Origin: Metaphire vulgaris
Lineage: Eukaryota > Annelida > Clitellata > Crassiclitellata > Megascolecidae
NCBI GenBank assembly: GCA_018105865.1
Contig: CM030841.1
Span: forward strand, 7,973,229-8,037,228
Reading direction: 5' to 3'
DNA length: 64,000 bases
Within the stretch, counting starts at the first letter, position 1; each line of letters begins with the position of its first letter. Under the pieces are notes generated by a model. That model had not been told where the DNA came from and ran no database searches. It worked only from the letters and a program-made list of their open reading frames with translations. Below are positions 50,125 through 57,212 of the stretch, piece by piece. The translations under genes were made by a program, and so were the position numbers.

Positions 50125-52322
50125 CGTGTGCGGTGTAAAGACATTTATTGTCTTTAAACATGGTCGTTGCCAACAACATCGTCATCATCATCATCATCGT
50201 CATCATCATCGTCATCATCGTCATCATCATCGTCATCATCATCATCGTCATCATCATCGTCATCGTCATCGTCTTCATCGTCATCGTCATCATTATAATT
50301 TTCTTCTTTCTTATTCTCCTGCTCCTCCTCCTCCTCCTCTTCCTCCTCATCTTCTTCTTCTCCTTCTCTTTATTTCTCTGCTATCGTTTGTGATGATTTC
50401 GATTTATGATTTCGTTGATCTCTATTCACGTTTAATTTTCTTTAGTTAAATCGGGTTTAGACGAATAATTGTAATAATCGGAGAAATGTTATTGCTTTCT
50501 TGCAGCCATTCTGATCACGGTGGCAATAGGGATGACGCTGGGGATCATCATGGGAGTGGCTCTGTTGGCGGCACTCATGACCTATCTTAAGAGGTCAGTC
50601 ATTCCGCTCACCTGTCCAAAAGACGAAATAAATAAATAAATAAATATGTCACTGCATTAGAGTGCTCTTAGGATGAAGGAATGGAACTATTGTATTCCGT
50701 TTGCTAACAGTGTGAGTAGTTAAAAATACTATACAATCCGGTGTATTATGTTATAAAAACTTCCATATAATAACTTCCAATCATTATTTCCAGGGGCGGT
50801 TCCACGTTGGGGATGACTGCATTGACTGGGGATGCATCCTCCCACCGACCCATCAAAATGCGTCTTCAATGGAAGATATGGTCGTCTAGACGGATTAGCC
50901 TTGATGTATATCCACAAAGATACGGACATATCCATAGACAATGTCATCGACAAATTCACTTCCAGCAATATATAGAAGACTCGATTTTGCACTACGAATG
51001 TGCACAACCAGACTAAATGACTTTTATACATTGTCAATTCTGAACATTATATTTTATAATTCAAATCTACAGATTTCTTCTAAACCGTTTACATATTATA
51101 ATTCCTTTGACAATTGGCGGGATCTTCCTAGAAATTCATTGTATCCCCACCAACTTCCTAGAAATTCATCGTATCCCCACCAACTTCTTAGAAATTCATT
51201 GCATCCCCAACCAAAAGTTCCTGGAACCGCCACTGATTATTACATACAATAATAGCTCCTTCTATGTAATAGTAGGCCTAAGTCACCTAGTGAAAATTCG
51301 AGATTCGGGCGTTAGATTTTGGAACAGGAAGAGATACTCGTCCAGTTCCCAGATGTGACTCACACCATCTTCTCCAAAATATGAATAGGCCAATAATGGC
51401 CGAAAGGTTGGAAAATATCAGCAGAACACTTAGAATGAAAGGATCAATACCTTGATTAAATCCCTTTATGGGGAGTGAATAGTCCGAAGATGAATAGTCC
51501 GGAGATGAGACCTTTTTTGCTCGTCAACACTCTTTTGCATTAAAATTCAAAGAAATATTATCGATTTGCCCCCCCCGGGGGGCTTACACCAGATGGGGCA
51601 TCATAATTGACGGCGATCTTTTTATTGTTCGCCAACACCAGGGGCATACCGCCGAGATGGGGGCATCCGAATCGACCTTGGCCCCGGGCATTCGACACTC
51701 TCAGCACGCCACTACCAGGGGCGTAGCGACGGGGGAGGGTATATCGGTATATATACCCCCAAAATCAGACTACCTTAAATTTTTAAATGTATTTTTAAAT
51801 ATTTTCAAAGTTTTGAAAGTTTTATACCCCCCCCCCCTAAATCACATTATACCCCCTCCCGAATCAAATTCCTGGCTACGCCCTTAGCCACTACGTGCAA
51901 TATATATTTTTTATTAAACGGGAAAGCCTTTTTGCAGGAGAGATTGCCGTCAGAAGAGGGCGCAGCAGCAGCAACAGCAGCAGCAGCAGCAGGCCCAGTA
52001 TTACTCGCGTTCGGTTCGAACGGCGACCGAGGAGAACAACGACGTTCAGATCTACTACGAGCGATCGAGAGGCGCGTTCTACACGGACACGAAAGCGCCA
52101 CCTGTCGAGTTCATGCAGGATTCTTGGCTGCTGATGGGACATCACCACCAAGCGCCCTCATCCGCCGAAGACGTCGCCTGCTCCTGCCCCGCCTCCGAGG
52201 GTAAGCTCCTGTCGTCTCCAGACGCCCACCGGATGACGGAGAGGCAGGTCGGGGACAATCCATCCGCCGGAAGAAAAGGTCACCCGATGGACACGGAACA
52301 CGTCTATGAAATGACTTGTTAG
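34426..52322 (+). CDS. SUEL-type lectin / CUB / Sushi single-pass membrane protein, 7 coding exons
   Basis: Joined exons 34426-34528, 42580-42870, 45032-45493, 47230-47421, 49266-49313, 50506-50593 and 51938-52322 give 1569 nt in one frame, about 522 residues. All junctions agree, and nearly all are phase 1. Order: signal peptide (residues 1 to about 34), SUEL/D-galactoside-binding lectin domain (36-132), CUB (about 138-290), Sushi/CCP (about 293-346), short linker, one TM helix (about 366-390), then a cytoplasmic tail of about 130 residues with a Gln run. The expected role is a cell-surface receptor or adhesion molecule binding glycans or proteins; the exact function is not known to me. It differs from EVA-1, which has two SUEL domains and neither CUB nor Sushi. 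The introns are full of transposons. Confidence 0.85.
34569..35043. mobile_element. hAT-like MITE, family A, carrying a nested family E copy
   Basis: Starts CAGTGGCGGTTCCACGTGGG and ends CTTTAACCGCCACTG. Perfect duplication gtcagacc (34561-34568, 35044-35051). Lies 40 bp after exon 1 of the SUEL gene. Confidence 0.92.
34603..34752. mobile_element. Nested hAT-like MITE, family E
   Basis: Starts CAGTGTTTAATTGCCC and ends GTCTAGATTAAACAATG. Duplication gtggggat / gtggagat inside the family A host, 7/8. Confidence 0.87.
35266..35333. repeat. (TA)n microsatellite
   Basis: Perfect run in SUEL-gene intron 1. Confidence 0.97.
35334..36087. other. Intronic, nothing recognised
   Basis: Short (CGT)n at 35438-35460. 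No exon-like segment with family similarity was found. Confidence 0.4.
36088..36408. mobile_element. hAT-like MITE, family B
   Basis: Starts CAGTGGCGTAGCAGGATTTT and ends TTGGCTATGCCACTG. Flanks cacacgca / cacacaca, 7/8, in CA-rich DNA, so the duplication is less certain. Confidence 0.82.
36541..36612. repeat. (ATT)n microsatellite, tail of the minus-strand LINE
   Basis: A perfect ATT array directly at the 3' side of the minus-strand LINE. Confidence 0.95.
36613..37740 (-). mobile_element. CR1/L2-like LINE reverse-transcriptase C-terminal part, split by a MITE
   Basis: Minus-strand frames read VRNLGIYIDNTATTRQHVTR, then after the MITE LIHSIQKICLFTALKTLISA, LVITKLDYGNATLAGLPKRL, LDRLQTVLHAAARLIHRSRK, DHITPLLIDLHWLSVSERIA and YRCLHDIGPSYL, closing with LEIFKKRLKTWLFEIS-like residues. 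This is the RT palm end and thumb of a CR1/L2/Jockey-type LINE. A frameshift separates the 37560-37740 part. The 5' part (endonuclease, RT core) is absent. Confidence 0.85.
37250..37532. mobile_element. hAT-like MITE, family I, inserted in a LINE
   Basis: Starts CAGGGACGTCATT and ends AATGACGTCTCTG. Perfect duplication tgcgtgtc (37242-37249, 37533-37540). With the element and one duplication copy removed, the LINE frame reads straight through. Contains GGCTGACAAGCAAAAAAAAG (shared motif, reversed). Confidence 0.93.
37750..37815 (+). repeat. Inverted copy of the LINE 3' coding end
   Basis: tctctggaaatatttaagaa and the following gcgactgaagacttggctgt are the reverse complement of 36704-36756. 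It is a separate, oppositely oriented piece of the same LINE. Confidence 0.85.
37825..37925 (-). mobile_element. LINE/SINE 3' tail with (TAAG)n, minus strand
   Basis: (TAAG)n then aaaatctcgttaatttctaa and agcgcttcc. Third copy of the family seen at 12690 and 25925. Confidence 0.55.
38157..38333. mobile_element. hAT-like MITE, family H
   Basis: Starts CAGGGATATATTTCTAAGAT and ends GTGTAAAAATATCCCTG. Perfect duplication gttgagac (38149-38156, 38334-38341). Confidence 0.92.
38342..39009. other. Intronic; one shared-motif relic, otherwise nothing recognised
   Basis: 38397-38415 carries CCTTTTTTGCTTGTTGAC without visible MITE ends. CA/TG-rich at 38945-38990. Confidence 0.4.
39010..39066. repeat. 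(AT)n microsatellite
   Basis: Near-perfect AT run. Confidence 0.95.
39082..39268. mobile_element. hAT-like MITE, family E
   Basis: Starts CAGTGTTTAATCTAGACTCC and ends GGCCTAGATTAAACACTG. Perfect duplication gccctcgg (39074-39081, 39269-39276). Confidence 0.93.
39358..39452. repeat. (CA)n/(TG)n tract
   Basis: CACACG-rich left half and GTGTGC-rich right half, able to fold back on itself. Confidence 0.9.
39453..40023. other. Intronic, nothing recognised
   Basis: A 96-codon frame at 39594 shows no recognised similarity and no splice context, and is not called. Confidence 0.4.
40024..40334. mobile_element. pogo/Tigger-like TA element with (AAT)n
   Basis: Starts CAGTAGAGCTTCGTTATAAC; the inverted right end reads CACTACAACTTCGTTATAAC. 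TA both sides. A (AAT)n array at 40135-40215 lies inside. Confidence 0.82.
40650..40952. mobile_element. hAT-like MITE, family A
   Basis: Starts CAGTGGCGGTTCCAGGATTT and ends CGTTGAGCCGCCACTG. Flanks cttcgaag / attcaaag, 6/8. Shared motif at 40808. Confidence 0.82.
41100..41381. mobile_element. hAT-like MITE, family D
   Basis: Starts CAGTAGCGTGCAGAGGGGGA and ends CTTTGGCACGCCACTG. Flanks are similar with an indel (tctatattt / tctattt). Shared motif at 41183 and 41288. Confidence 0.78.
41382..42237. other. Intronic; short tandem repeat at 41765-41912
   Basis: Six degenerate copies of a unit near gacttycaaaggtgtgacct (about 24-29 bp). No exon seen. Confidence 0.6.
42238..42441. repeat. (AAT)n/(ATT)n and (TAG)n/(TGG)n microsatellites
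   Basis: AAT passes into ATT at 42238-42299, giving a foldback. 42340-42441 is ATT, then TAG, then TGG triplets. Confidence 0.94.
42580..42870 (+). CDS. SUEL/CUB/Sushi gene exon 2: SUEL lectin domain
   Basis: Acceptor ttcttctgcgtccag, donor gtatat, phase 1-1, 97 residues. Reads DAVEYCLTETFEARC, VVVMATALYGRMNLGRC, IGCHDDALAVVDAKCSGRR and HCKVPIPDKDLHE, ending YLEATFICLR. These are the cysteine pattern and the A.YGR, C.(G)RR.C.V and YLE...C motifs of sea-urchin-egg-lectin (Gal_Lectin) domains. Confidence 0.93.
43027..43282. mobile_element. hAT-like MITE, family B
   Basis: Starts CAGTGGCGTAGCCAGGATTT and ends TTGGTTATGCCACAG. Duplication gttagcat / ggtagcat, 7/8. Shared motif at 43102 and 43149. 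Confidence 0.86.
43335..43560 (+). mobile_element. CR1/L2-like LINE RT fragment
   Basis: Reads LANALVFSRLDYCNYLPFGI and LGRVQNSMARGG, then after a stop VRKGLHWLPIKERIHFKT. This is the thumb region of CR1/L2-type RTs, with frameshift and truncation. Confidence 0.75.
43690..44440 (-). mobile_element. Second, diverged RTE-like LINE 3' half, minus strand
   Basis: Minus frames read GLYLNEAKTKIM, KVQQIDKLIHLGAVISNN, then ISWTEKQTNEEVMKRANTKR and RLTYFGHIQRNTKGDLQ. The order matches the RTE polymerase C-terminus, but it differs clearly from the 32-33 kb family and is broken. Confidence 0.75.
44547..44631. repeat. (ATT)n microsatellite
   Basis: About 28 units, next to a LINE 3' tail. Confidence 0.96.
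44632..44700 (-). mobile_element. LINE 3' tail, minus strand
   Basis: Minus strand ends GCACTATATAAATTGTCGTT before (ATAA)n. Resembles the tails at 10072 and 60060. Confidence 0.5.
45032..45493 (+). CDS. SUEL/CUB/Sushi gene exon 3: CUB domain
   Basis: Acceptor cttcctgtttcag, donor gtagat, phase 1-1, 154 residues. Contains SYRCSWRIRLSQGLRVNLTL, LDFGTS, CYMYAYVREASVLKTRIC and VVYLSESSSIEVE, closing with RYILRYE. The cysteine spacing and the LDF/YLRY-type strands are CUB-like. An acidic insert of about 30 residues (rich in Glu, Asp, Gly) sits before the last strand. The split codon joins exon 4. Confidence 0.88.
45539..45730. mobile_element. MITE, family G (9-bp target duplication)
   Basis: Starts CAGTGTTTATTCTAGGTCTG and ends GGCTAGAATAAGCACTG. 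Perfect 9-bp duplication ttcataact (45530-45538, 45731-45739). Lies 45 bp after the CUB exon. Confidence 0.92.
45740..46505. other. Intronic, nothing recognised
   Basis: No repeat or exon-like segment identified. Confidence 0.4.
46506..46702. mobile_element. hAT-like MITE, family B
   Basis: Starts CAGTGGCGTAGCCAGGATTT and ends GTGGCTACGCCACTG. Perfect duplication tattaatt (46498-46505, 46703-46710). Confidence 0.93.
46992..47183. mobile_element. hAT-like MITE, family E
   Basis: Starts CAGTGTTTAATCTAGACTCC and ends GGCCTAGATAAAACACTG. Perfect duplication acaaagcc (46984-46991, 47184-47191). Ends 46 bp before the Sushi exon. Confidence 0.93.
47230..47421 (+). CDS. SUEL/CUB/Sushi gene exon 4: Sushi (CCP) domain
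   Basis: Acceptor ccttgatttcag, donor gtaaac, phase 1-1. After VFVSLTAF it reads GCAELPVTSAH, RLVISCDNATKPRYLVCRNG and EWNGTVPACS. This is the four-cysteine, G.W....P.C pattern of a CCP/Sushi module. Confidence 0.85.
47629..47940 (+). mobile_element. tRNA-headed repeat with an inverted-repeat body
   Basis: 47640-47690 has TGGTCTAGTGGTTAGCGAAC and CGTGGTTCAAACC, tRNA A- and B-box-like. 47690-47720 (ttgaatggatgggttgaata, aggaggt) is inverted at 47905-47940 (cctcct-like, cacccatccattcaa). Between them lie three copies of a ggtaact(g)catttacttcc unit. Confidence 0.6.
48168..48385. mobile_element. Possible MITE with a CTACGTCAGTG end
   Basis: gggcccgtgcttctccgtgc and atggctacgtcagtg at the right resemble a reversed variant of the end at 38063-38105. 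The left boundary is uncertain. Confidence 0.35.
48638..48850 (-). mobile_element. RTE/BovB-like LINE 3' tail with (GAA)n, minus strand
   Basis: Minus strand reads MRWLYGIYEATNMTI, then a broken equivalent of the RTE C-terminus (RWLDGITEA...), and ends in (GAA)n, seen here as TTC/CTC triplets at 48638-48696. Confidence 0.5.
48851..49265. other. Intronic, nothing recognised
   Basis: AT-rich. Leads into the acceptor of exon 5. Confidence 0.45.
49266..49313 (+). CDS. SUEL/CUB/Sushi gene exon 5: 16-residue linker with GC donor
   Basis: 48 nt after acceptor tttctctgcaacag, ending at a GC-type donor (acg/gcaagt). It encodes EQGFGFWSKITSDWAH and keeps phase 1-1 between the Sushi and TM exons. No better GT donor is visible. 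If the exon is skipped, the frame is still kept. Confidence 0.6.
49495..49676. mobile_element. hAT-like MITE, family C
   Basis: Starts CAGCGGCGTAGCGACGGGGG and ends TTCTGGCTACGCCCCTG. Perfect duplication tctattta (49487-49494, 49677-49684). Confidence 0.93.
50055..50366. repeat. (GA)n then (TCA/TCG)n and (CTC)n microsatellites
   Basis: 50055-50120 is perfect GA. 50176-50295 mixes TCATCG triplets. 50318-50366 is CTC/TTC. Intronic. Confidence 0.95.
50506..50593 (+). CDS. SUEL/CUB/Sushi gene exon 6: transmembrane helix
   Basis: Acceptor attgctttcttgcag, donor gtcagt. Encodes ILITVAIGMTLGIIMGVALL then AALMTYLKR. This is a single strongly hydrophobic helix followed by basic residues, as in a type I membrane protein. 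Confidence 0.88.
50791..51235. mobile_element. hAT-like MITE, family A, long copy
   Basis: Starts CAGGGGCGGTTCCACGTTGG and ends CCTGGAACCGCCACTG. Duplication attatttc / attattac (7/8 on the octamers 50783-50790, 51236-51243). The right part has three direct copies of CCTAGAAATTCATTG-type units. Confidence 0.87.
51505..51715. mobile_element. 5'-truncated family D MITE
   Basis: CCTTTTTTGCTCGTCAACAC, then ccagatggggcatc, and ending gcacgccact as in 41100-41381. Its right end served as target for the next element. Confidence 0.7.
51716..51886. mobile_element. hAT-like MITE, family C, 51 bp before the last exon
   Basis: Starts CAGGGGCGTAGCGACGGGGG and ends TCCTGGCTACGCCCTTA. Perfect duplication gccactac (51708-51715, 51887-51894). 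Confidence 0.92.
51938..52322 (+). CDS. SUEL/CUB/Sushi gene exon 7: cytoplasmic tail and stop
   Basis: Acceptor cctttttgcag. The frame opens RRDCRQKRAQ, then a run of Gln (CAG repeats 51962-51993), then YYSRSVRTATEENNDVQIYY and ends DTEHVYEMTC before TAG at 52320-52322. IYYERS, AQYY and HVYEM offer several tyrosines. The CAG run could vary in length between individuals. A MITE ends 51 bp upstream of the exon. Confidence 0.85.
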
Positions 52323-52375
52323 GACGTCGACGACGACTTAATCGAAGGATGTACAGTACATGGCTGTATACAGCT

Positions 52376-52649
52376 TAGAGATGTCCGTGTGTCCATTTTT
52401 TAGAACCCAATCCAACTCAACCCATCAAATCTCCAATCCAGCCCAACCCATGCCGATAATAGGTTTACTTGACCCAACCCAACCCAACCCACTGTAATAC
52501 ATTACAGTTTCTTAAACCATGACTTACTTTCCGACCCGACCCAACCCAACCCACCATTAATGTGGAAAAGTCTGACCCAACTCAACCCAACCCAATCCAA
52601 CCCACGGTTTAACCCAACCATGGTTTAACACAACCCATGGACATCTCTG
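52376..52649. mobile_element. hAT-like MITE, family J, in the probable 3' UTR
   Basis: Starts TAGAGATGTCCGTGTGTCC and ends CATGGACATCTCTG. Perfect duplication atacagct (52368-52375, 52650-52657). The interior holds four clusters of the pentamer AACCC. It begins 53 bp after the stop codon. Confidence 0.9.
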
Positions 52650-52657
52650 ATACAGCT

Positions 52658-53664
52658 CTAGTCGGTGTTCGATTTTTGAAACATGTATGGTGTTTGGACG
52701 GCTTTCGAGGCAATTTTCGTCTTCCGGTGGGGAGGGATGAGAACCAAAAACTTCAACCCCATTGGCAGTATTGTCCCCGATTAATGGAGAGGATTGAACC
52801 CCCGCTAACCCTCCCGGCAATCGAAATATAGCTTTATAGGAAGCTAAAACAAAATTGTGCTTATCAACGGACCTGAAGTTAACAGTTGACAATTATTGGT
52901 TCAACATTACGATAACTGAAAGTCGTTTGTCCGGCGTTAAAGACAAGTTATTCGATTCATTTGACGATTAATTAATTTGATTTGTCAGAAGCACAAACTT
53001 TGCGTCTGCCTTCATCCGTGTATGAACTGACTCCATACTAATTGCATTTACTTAAAGCCCTACTTACTTACAGTACCATAATGAACATATTTCACATTCT
53101 TAATCATTAGCGTCGCCATAAGGAGGACAGACCCCCTATTCGACATGGGACAAGTCGTGGGATTTGCGGAAAACTTCTGAGAAATATGTCTGCGGCAGAA
53201 TCGATATCGGTCTAGGTGGTTTTATTACACTCAATAATAAATCGCATTTAAAGTCTTTAAAGTAAGCCCCTGAACTCACATTCTAACTCTATCATAGCTC
53301 AAAATCTCTCCAACCCCACCCCGACCTCGCTGGGGAGTTCACGATGCTCTTCAAAATCCCGTATTCGGAATAAATGTGGTGTGATGTGGGTGCCAGGTCA
53401 GCACACTATAGTGCTCATAGATTTTTCAGAGGCATTAAGAACATTTTACCTAATGGAGTACCGTAATGTAATTACCAAATGGCGGCCATATAGTCTGAAA
53501 ATATGCTTCAAATGACCAGACTTGAATTTAATATTACCCTAATTTTGTTCGTCTGTGCCCTCGTCCCAGATCCCTCTGGGAGAGTTCACGATGTTAACCC
53601 CAAACATCCACGTCAGGACTGGAAGTGTAAACCTGTTGAAGGCCTCGGTATTTTGAACCAAGAC
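52658..53664. other. Intergenic; old dispersed repeat
   Basis: 53290-53345 and 53460-53650 match the repeat in the ADGRL-like intron (2640-3345). No gene. Confidence 0.45.
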
Positions 53665-53829
53665 CAGGGTTATTTCTAGGATTATCAATTGGGGGTGTTG
53701 ATATATTCCGGGGTCCCTCCCTCCCCTTGTGGCGAACGCTATCATCTTATAGCTGCATCACAATTAGGGGCGTGCTGCTCTCAGATTGGGGGAGTGTTGG
53801 GGATGTTAGGGGGTGTAAAAATATCTCTG
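53665..53829. mobile_element. hAT-like MITE, family H
   Basis: Starts CAGGGTTATTTCTAGGATTA and ends GTGTAAAAATATCTCTG. Flanks accaagac / acccagag, 6/8. Confidence 0.82.
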
Positions 53830-54269
53830 ACCCAGAGAGTACTTGGCGCCTGGGGCAATGTATGAATTAATTTTTCGCCCCCCCCCAATATACTTTGAAA
53901 ACTGGTGATGACCTTTCTTTTGCTTTTCAGACTTTTCATCACCTTGAAGAGGTCATGACCTTTCATACATACTGGTTATGCCTTCGACGGGCGTTTGTGA
54001 CTTCCTATCTGTAAAAACTCCCGTCGTGAGTAAAATCAAGGCATGGATTCTGGCGCCCCCACCCACCCCCAAGACGGGGCCCGGGGCAGCTTGCCCCCTG
54101 CCCACACCTAGTTACGGCTCTGCCCAGGGTGCGCCAATGTTCGAAATAGAATGTAGGAAACGAAAGATCAACGGAAACATTGAAACAAAGATAACCAGTT
54201 CTCAGTTGGAGTTCTTTCTTGGAAGATTTCAATTAATCATGAACACATCGAAAAGGTCACCGCTATCAG

Positions 54270-54302
54270 CATCGTCGTCGTCGTCGTCATCGTTGTTGTT
54301 GT
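54270..54302. repeat. (TCG)n/(TTG)n short microsatellite
   Basis: Triplet run. Confidence 0.85.
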
Positions 54303-54490
54303 AATCATTTTTATTTTTGCGCTATACTCGTTCACTCGCTTGCTTTTAATGCAATATGTGTCAGACATTTCTGTGTGAAAACTGGTCGTTATACTGTATG
54401 TCATTTATCAAATTTAAGATTTTAGTGTTTTCCGTCACTCAACACGAATTTAGAGAAACACGCATAACAGTCGTTTGCAGCACAACACAA

Positions 54491-54583
54491 ATGGATAGTT
54501 TTGCACCACCCTAACGCCCCCCAACACCTCCCCCAATTTGAGACCGACCCCCCCCCAAATTGATAATCCTAGAAATAACCCTG
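54491..54583. mobile_element. Short family H MITE, reversed
   Basis: Right end AATCCTAGAAATAACCCTG is the inverse of the family H start. The left end is decayed (atggatagttttgcacc). Confidence 0.65.
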
Positions 54584-55027
54584 ACAATACAGTTTTGTAC
54601 TTGCTAAAACGTTGTTGCAAAGCGATTTTAAACCATTTATTTAGTCATGAAAACTTCTATAGCGCTTGATGAGGACAGGACAATGGACACATCGTAGCCA
54701 AAATGTCGAAAGTTATCATAAGGATCGGCAAAAATGTCAAAAATTGTAAAATATATTAGAAAACTGCCAGAAATACATCAATTGATCCGGGGTTTTCTGT
54801 GTTTTTTAGCAGACAAATCTGATTTTTTTGTTTTTTGTTTCTTCAAAAATCCCACCGTAGTGGGATGCAGCGACGCACACTAATTTGTTTTTATTTTTAT
54901 ATTTTTGTCAATGTGCTCGATATATTTATAGTTTTAGTCACTGCATTAGACGGATATATTCTGGATTACATCGTTTATTTTTATTTGGTTGGAATTGATT
55001 TTTTGGCTTTACAATTTAGAAATTAAT

Positions 55028-55687
55028 GGTGTCCAGTCAAAATAGCGCCGACAAAATCGCGCCGATAAAACAGCGCCGACAAAACAGCGCCGACAAAATA
55101 GCTCCAAAAACCCCGACAAAATAGCGCCGACGTAATAGCGCGATGTCGAACAAAGAATTGCGCGTTATAATAACGGCGAGCGTCATGTGGAGGCGAGTAA
55201 AAACAAGTACGCTCAACTCGACCGTCGCCTACGAACTCTTATTCCAACATAAGGAACTAGGCCGTTATTGGAATACCTGCGTAGTGCTTCGTCCAATCTT
55301 TCGATTTAGTAAGACAAAGCACATGGCAGAACACCTATGGAATAAACGGTAAATTTTTTTACTACGTTTATTAACTGGTTTCACGTTATTGAATGTTACG
55401 AAGGACTGTTTTTCTCAATAACATTAGTCATGACGTTCAGTATTTTCTTCTGCGTTATTGAATATTATAAATGGACATTTTTTTCACAATTAGGCCTATA
55501 TTAGCTTTGGTATAATATTACTTGAAAAACCTGTTAAAGTTAAAGCTGAGTTCTCTATCGTTTCCTACTTCGACGCTATTTTGTCGGCGCTCATTTGTCA
55601 GCGCCAATTTGTCGGCGCTAATTTGTCGTCGCGATTTTGTCGGCGCGATTTTGTCGGCGCTATTTTGTCTTGCGCGATTTTGTTACG
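55028..55687. mobile_element. MULE-like element with clustered GCGCCGACAAAATA ends
   Basis: 55038-55142 holds six or more copies of AAAATAGCGCCGAC-like units; 55570-55680 holds about eight in inverted form (GTCGGCGCTATTTT). Flanks gaaattaat / gaaattagt match at 8/9. The inner frame 55143-55352 has no recognised similarity. Confidence 0.75.
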
Positions 55688-55689
55688 GA

Positions 55690-55761
55690 AATTAGTATAC
55701 ATATATATACAGTATATATATATACACAGTATATATACACACAGTATATATATATATATAG

Positions 55762-55827
<66 letters not shown>

Positions 55828-55829
55828 GC
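55690..55829. repeat. (TA)n/(ATAC)n then (GA)n microsatellite
   Basis: TATACAGTATATA-type repeats, then pure TA, then GA. Confidence 0.95.
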
Positions 55830-56009
55830 AGTTGAAGGCTTCATCTGATATCTAAATGGAGATATGGAGATGTGAACGCATAAGTGAACTTAATGATCTA
55901 AGTGTTATGGACGAGAGATAGTTGGGAATTCAATGGAACGTCAATATTTTCTCGTCCATTAAGCAAACAGAAAGGGACAAGAAACCCATTAAGAGGACGA
56001 CACCTAGAC

Positions 56010-56039
56010 ACAGACAGGCAGACAGGCAGGCAGACAGAA

Positions 56040-56086
<47 letters not shown>

Positions 56087-56108
56087 TAGACAGACAGACC
56101 GACAGACA
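56010..56108. repeat. (CAGA)n microsatellite
   Basis: Tetramer array with a few variants. Confidence 0.95.
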
Positions 56109-56906
56109 TGCGGAAGACATACTCGTACGGTCAAGCAGATTCACGCAAAAGCACACTCGTTCGCAAAGATACAAATACGGAGACACAGTAGTGAAGGGAC
56201 ATGAGTGTAAATATAGCCAAGAATGCTGCGGCGAATTCGCTTGCACTCGTTGCCTGTAATGAGGCCCGTGGCTGCTGCTGTACGGAGGTTGAATGATTCA
56301 GGCCCGACACTACAGGGCTTTTGACAAAAATTGATCGGAATCGGACCATGCAGGCAGAGTAGACCCGGTCTTTAGTATGCGTTCATTTTACGTCTGGAAT
56401 ATCAGACGGCGAATTCCAATATATTGCCAGGCGAAAGACTTCCACGTGAATGACTCATACAAGTAATAAAATGACTCAGCACACGTTGGACCGGCGGCTT
56501 CGCCGAGAGGAATAATTTATTTCTACGCAAATGAAGATTTCTCCAAAACAATCCACCAGCATAGAACAGTACACGTAACGTAGTCTATATATGCGGTTCG
56601 TTTTTTATACTAGCAAAATAGTTAAGGCGAGGATTCACTTCTCGGTAATATTGCAGACATCGTGATTCGTGCAATCATCTCTCTTTCAATGGATTATATT
56701 TCGTGCAGCTCTATCTATCGATCGATCGATCGATCGATCGATCGAGGCTGATGAAACTAAAATCTGATTCTGATGGAGATAAATACCGGCATCATTCACA
56801 ATGGTGAGTTGATTTGCCAATGTTGAAGCAATCTAGTGAATCTGCCATTTGTTTTTGACATCGAAAACTATCTACTCTATGCATTCGCAGAAATTTGACA
56901 CTGGAA
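56109..56906. other. Intergenic; (ATCG)n at 56714-56745
   Basis: Eight self-complementary ATCG units. Otherwise nothing recognised. Confidence 0.5.
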
Positions 56907-57212
56907 CAGTGGCGGTTCCAGGATTTCTTGGTGGGGTGGATGAAATGAATTCATAGGAAGTTGGTTGGGGGATGAAAATAGAAGGAAAAAGCCAATAAAC
57001 TTTGCCAGAAAAGGCTGACAAATGGGAATTTTATCCCTAATTTAACTACACTTTTACCAAAAAATAGGCTGACAAGCAAAAAGGTCATCCGCAGTTTCCC
57101 CCCATAGTTTTACTAGACTTTTACCCAAAATAGGTTTCACAAGCAAAAAAGAAGTCCGGTGGGGGATGCATCCCCACTCATGATCCCCCACGTGGAAGTG
57201 GAACCGCCACTG
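56907..57212. mobile_element. hAT-like MITE, family A
   Basis: Starts CAGTGGCGGTTCCAGGATTT and ends AGTGGAACCGCCACTG. Duplication cactggaa / cacttgaa, 7/8. Shared motif reversed at 57069 (gctgacaagcaaaaaggtca). Confidence 0.9.

Noticed and set aside
50148..50393. Hydrophobic Ile/Val-rich frame as a membrane protein
   Set aside because: Encoded by TCATCG triplets. The true TM exon is at 50506-50593.
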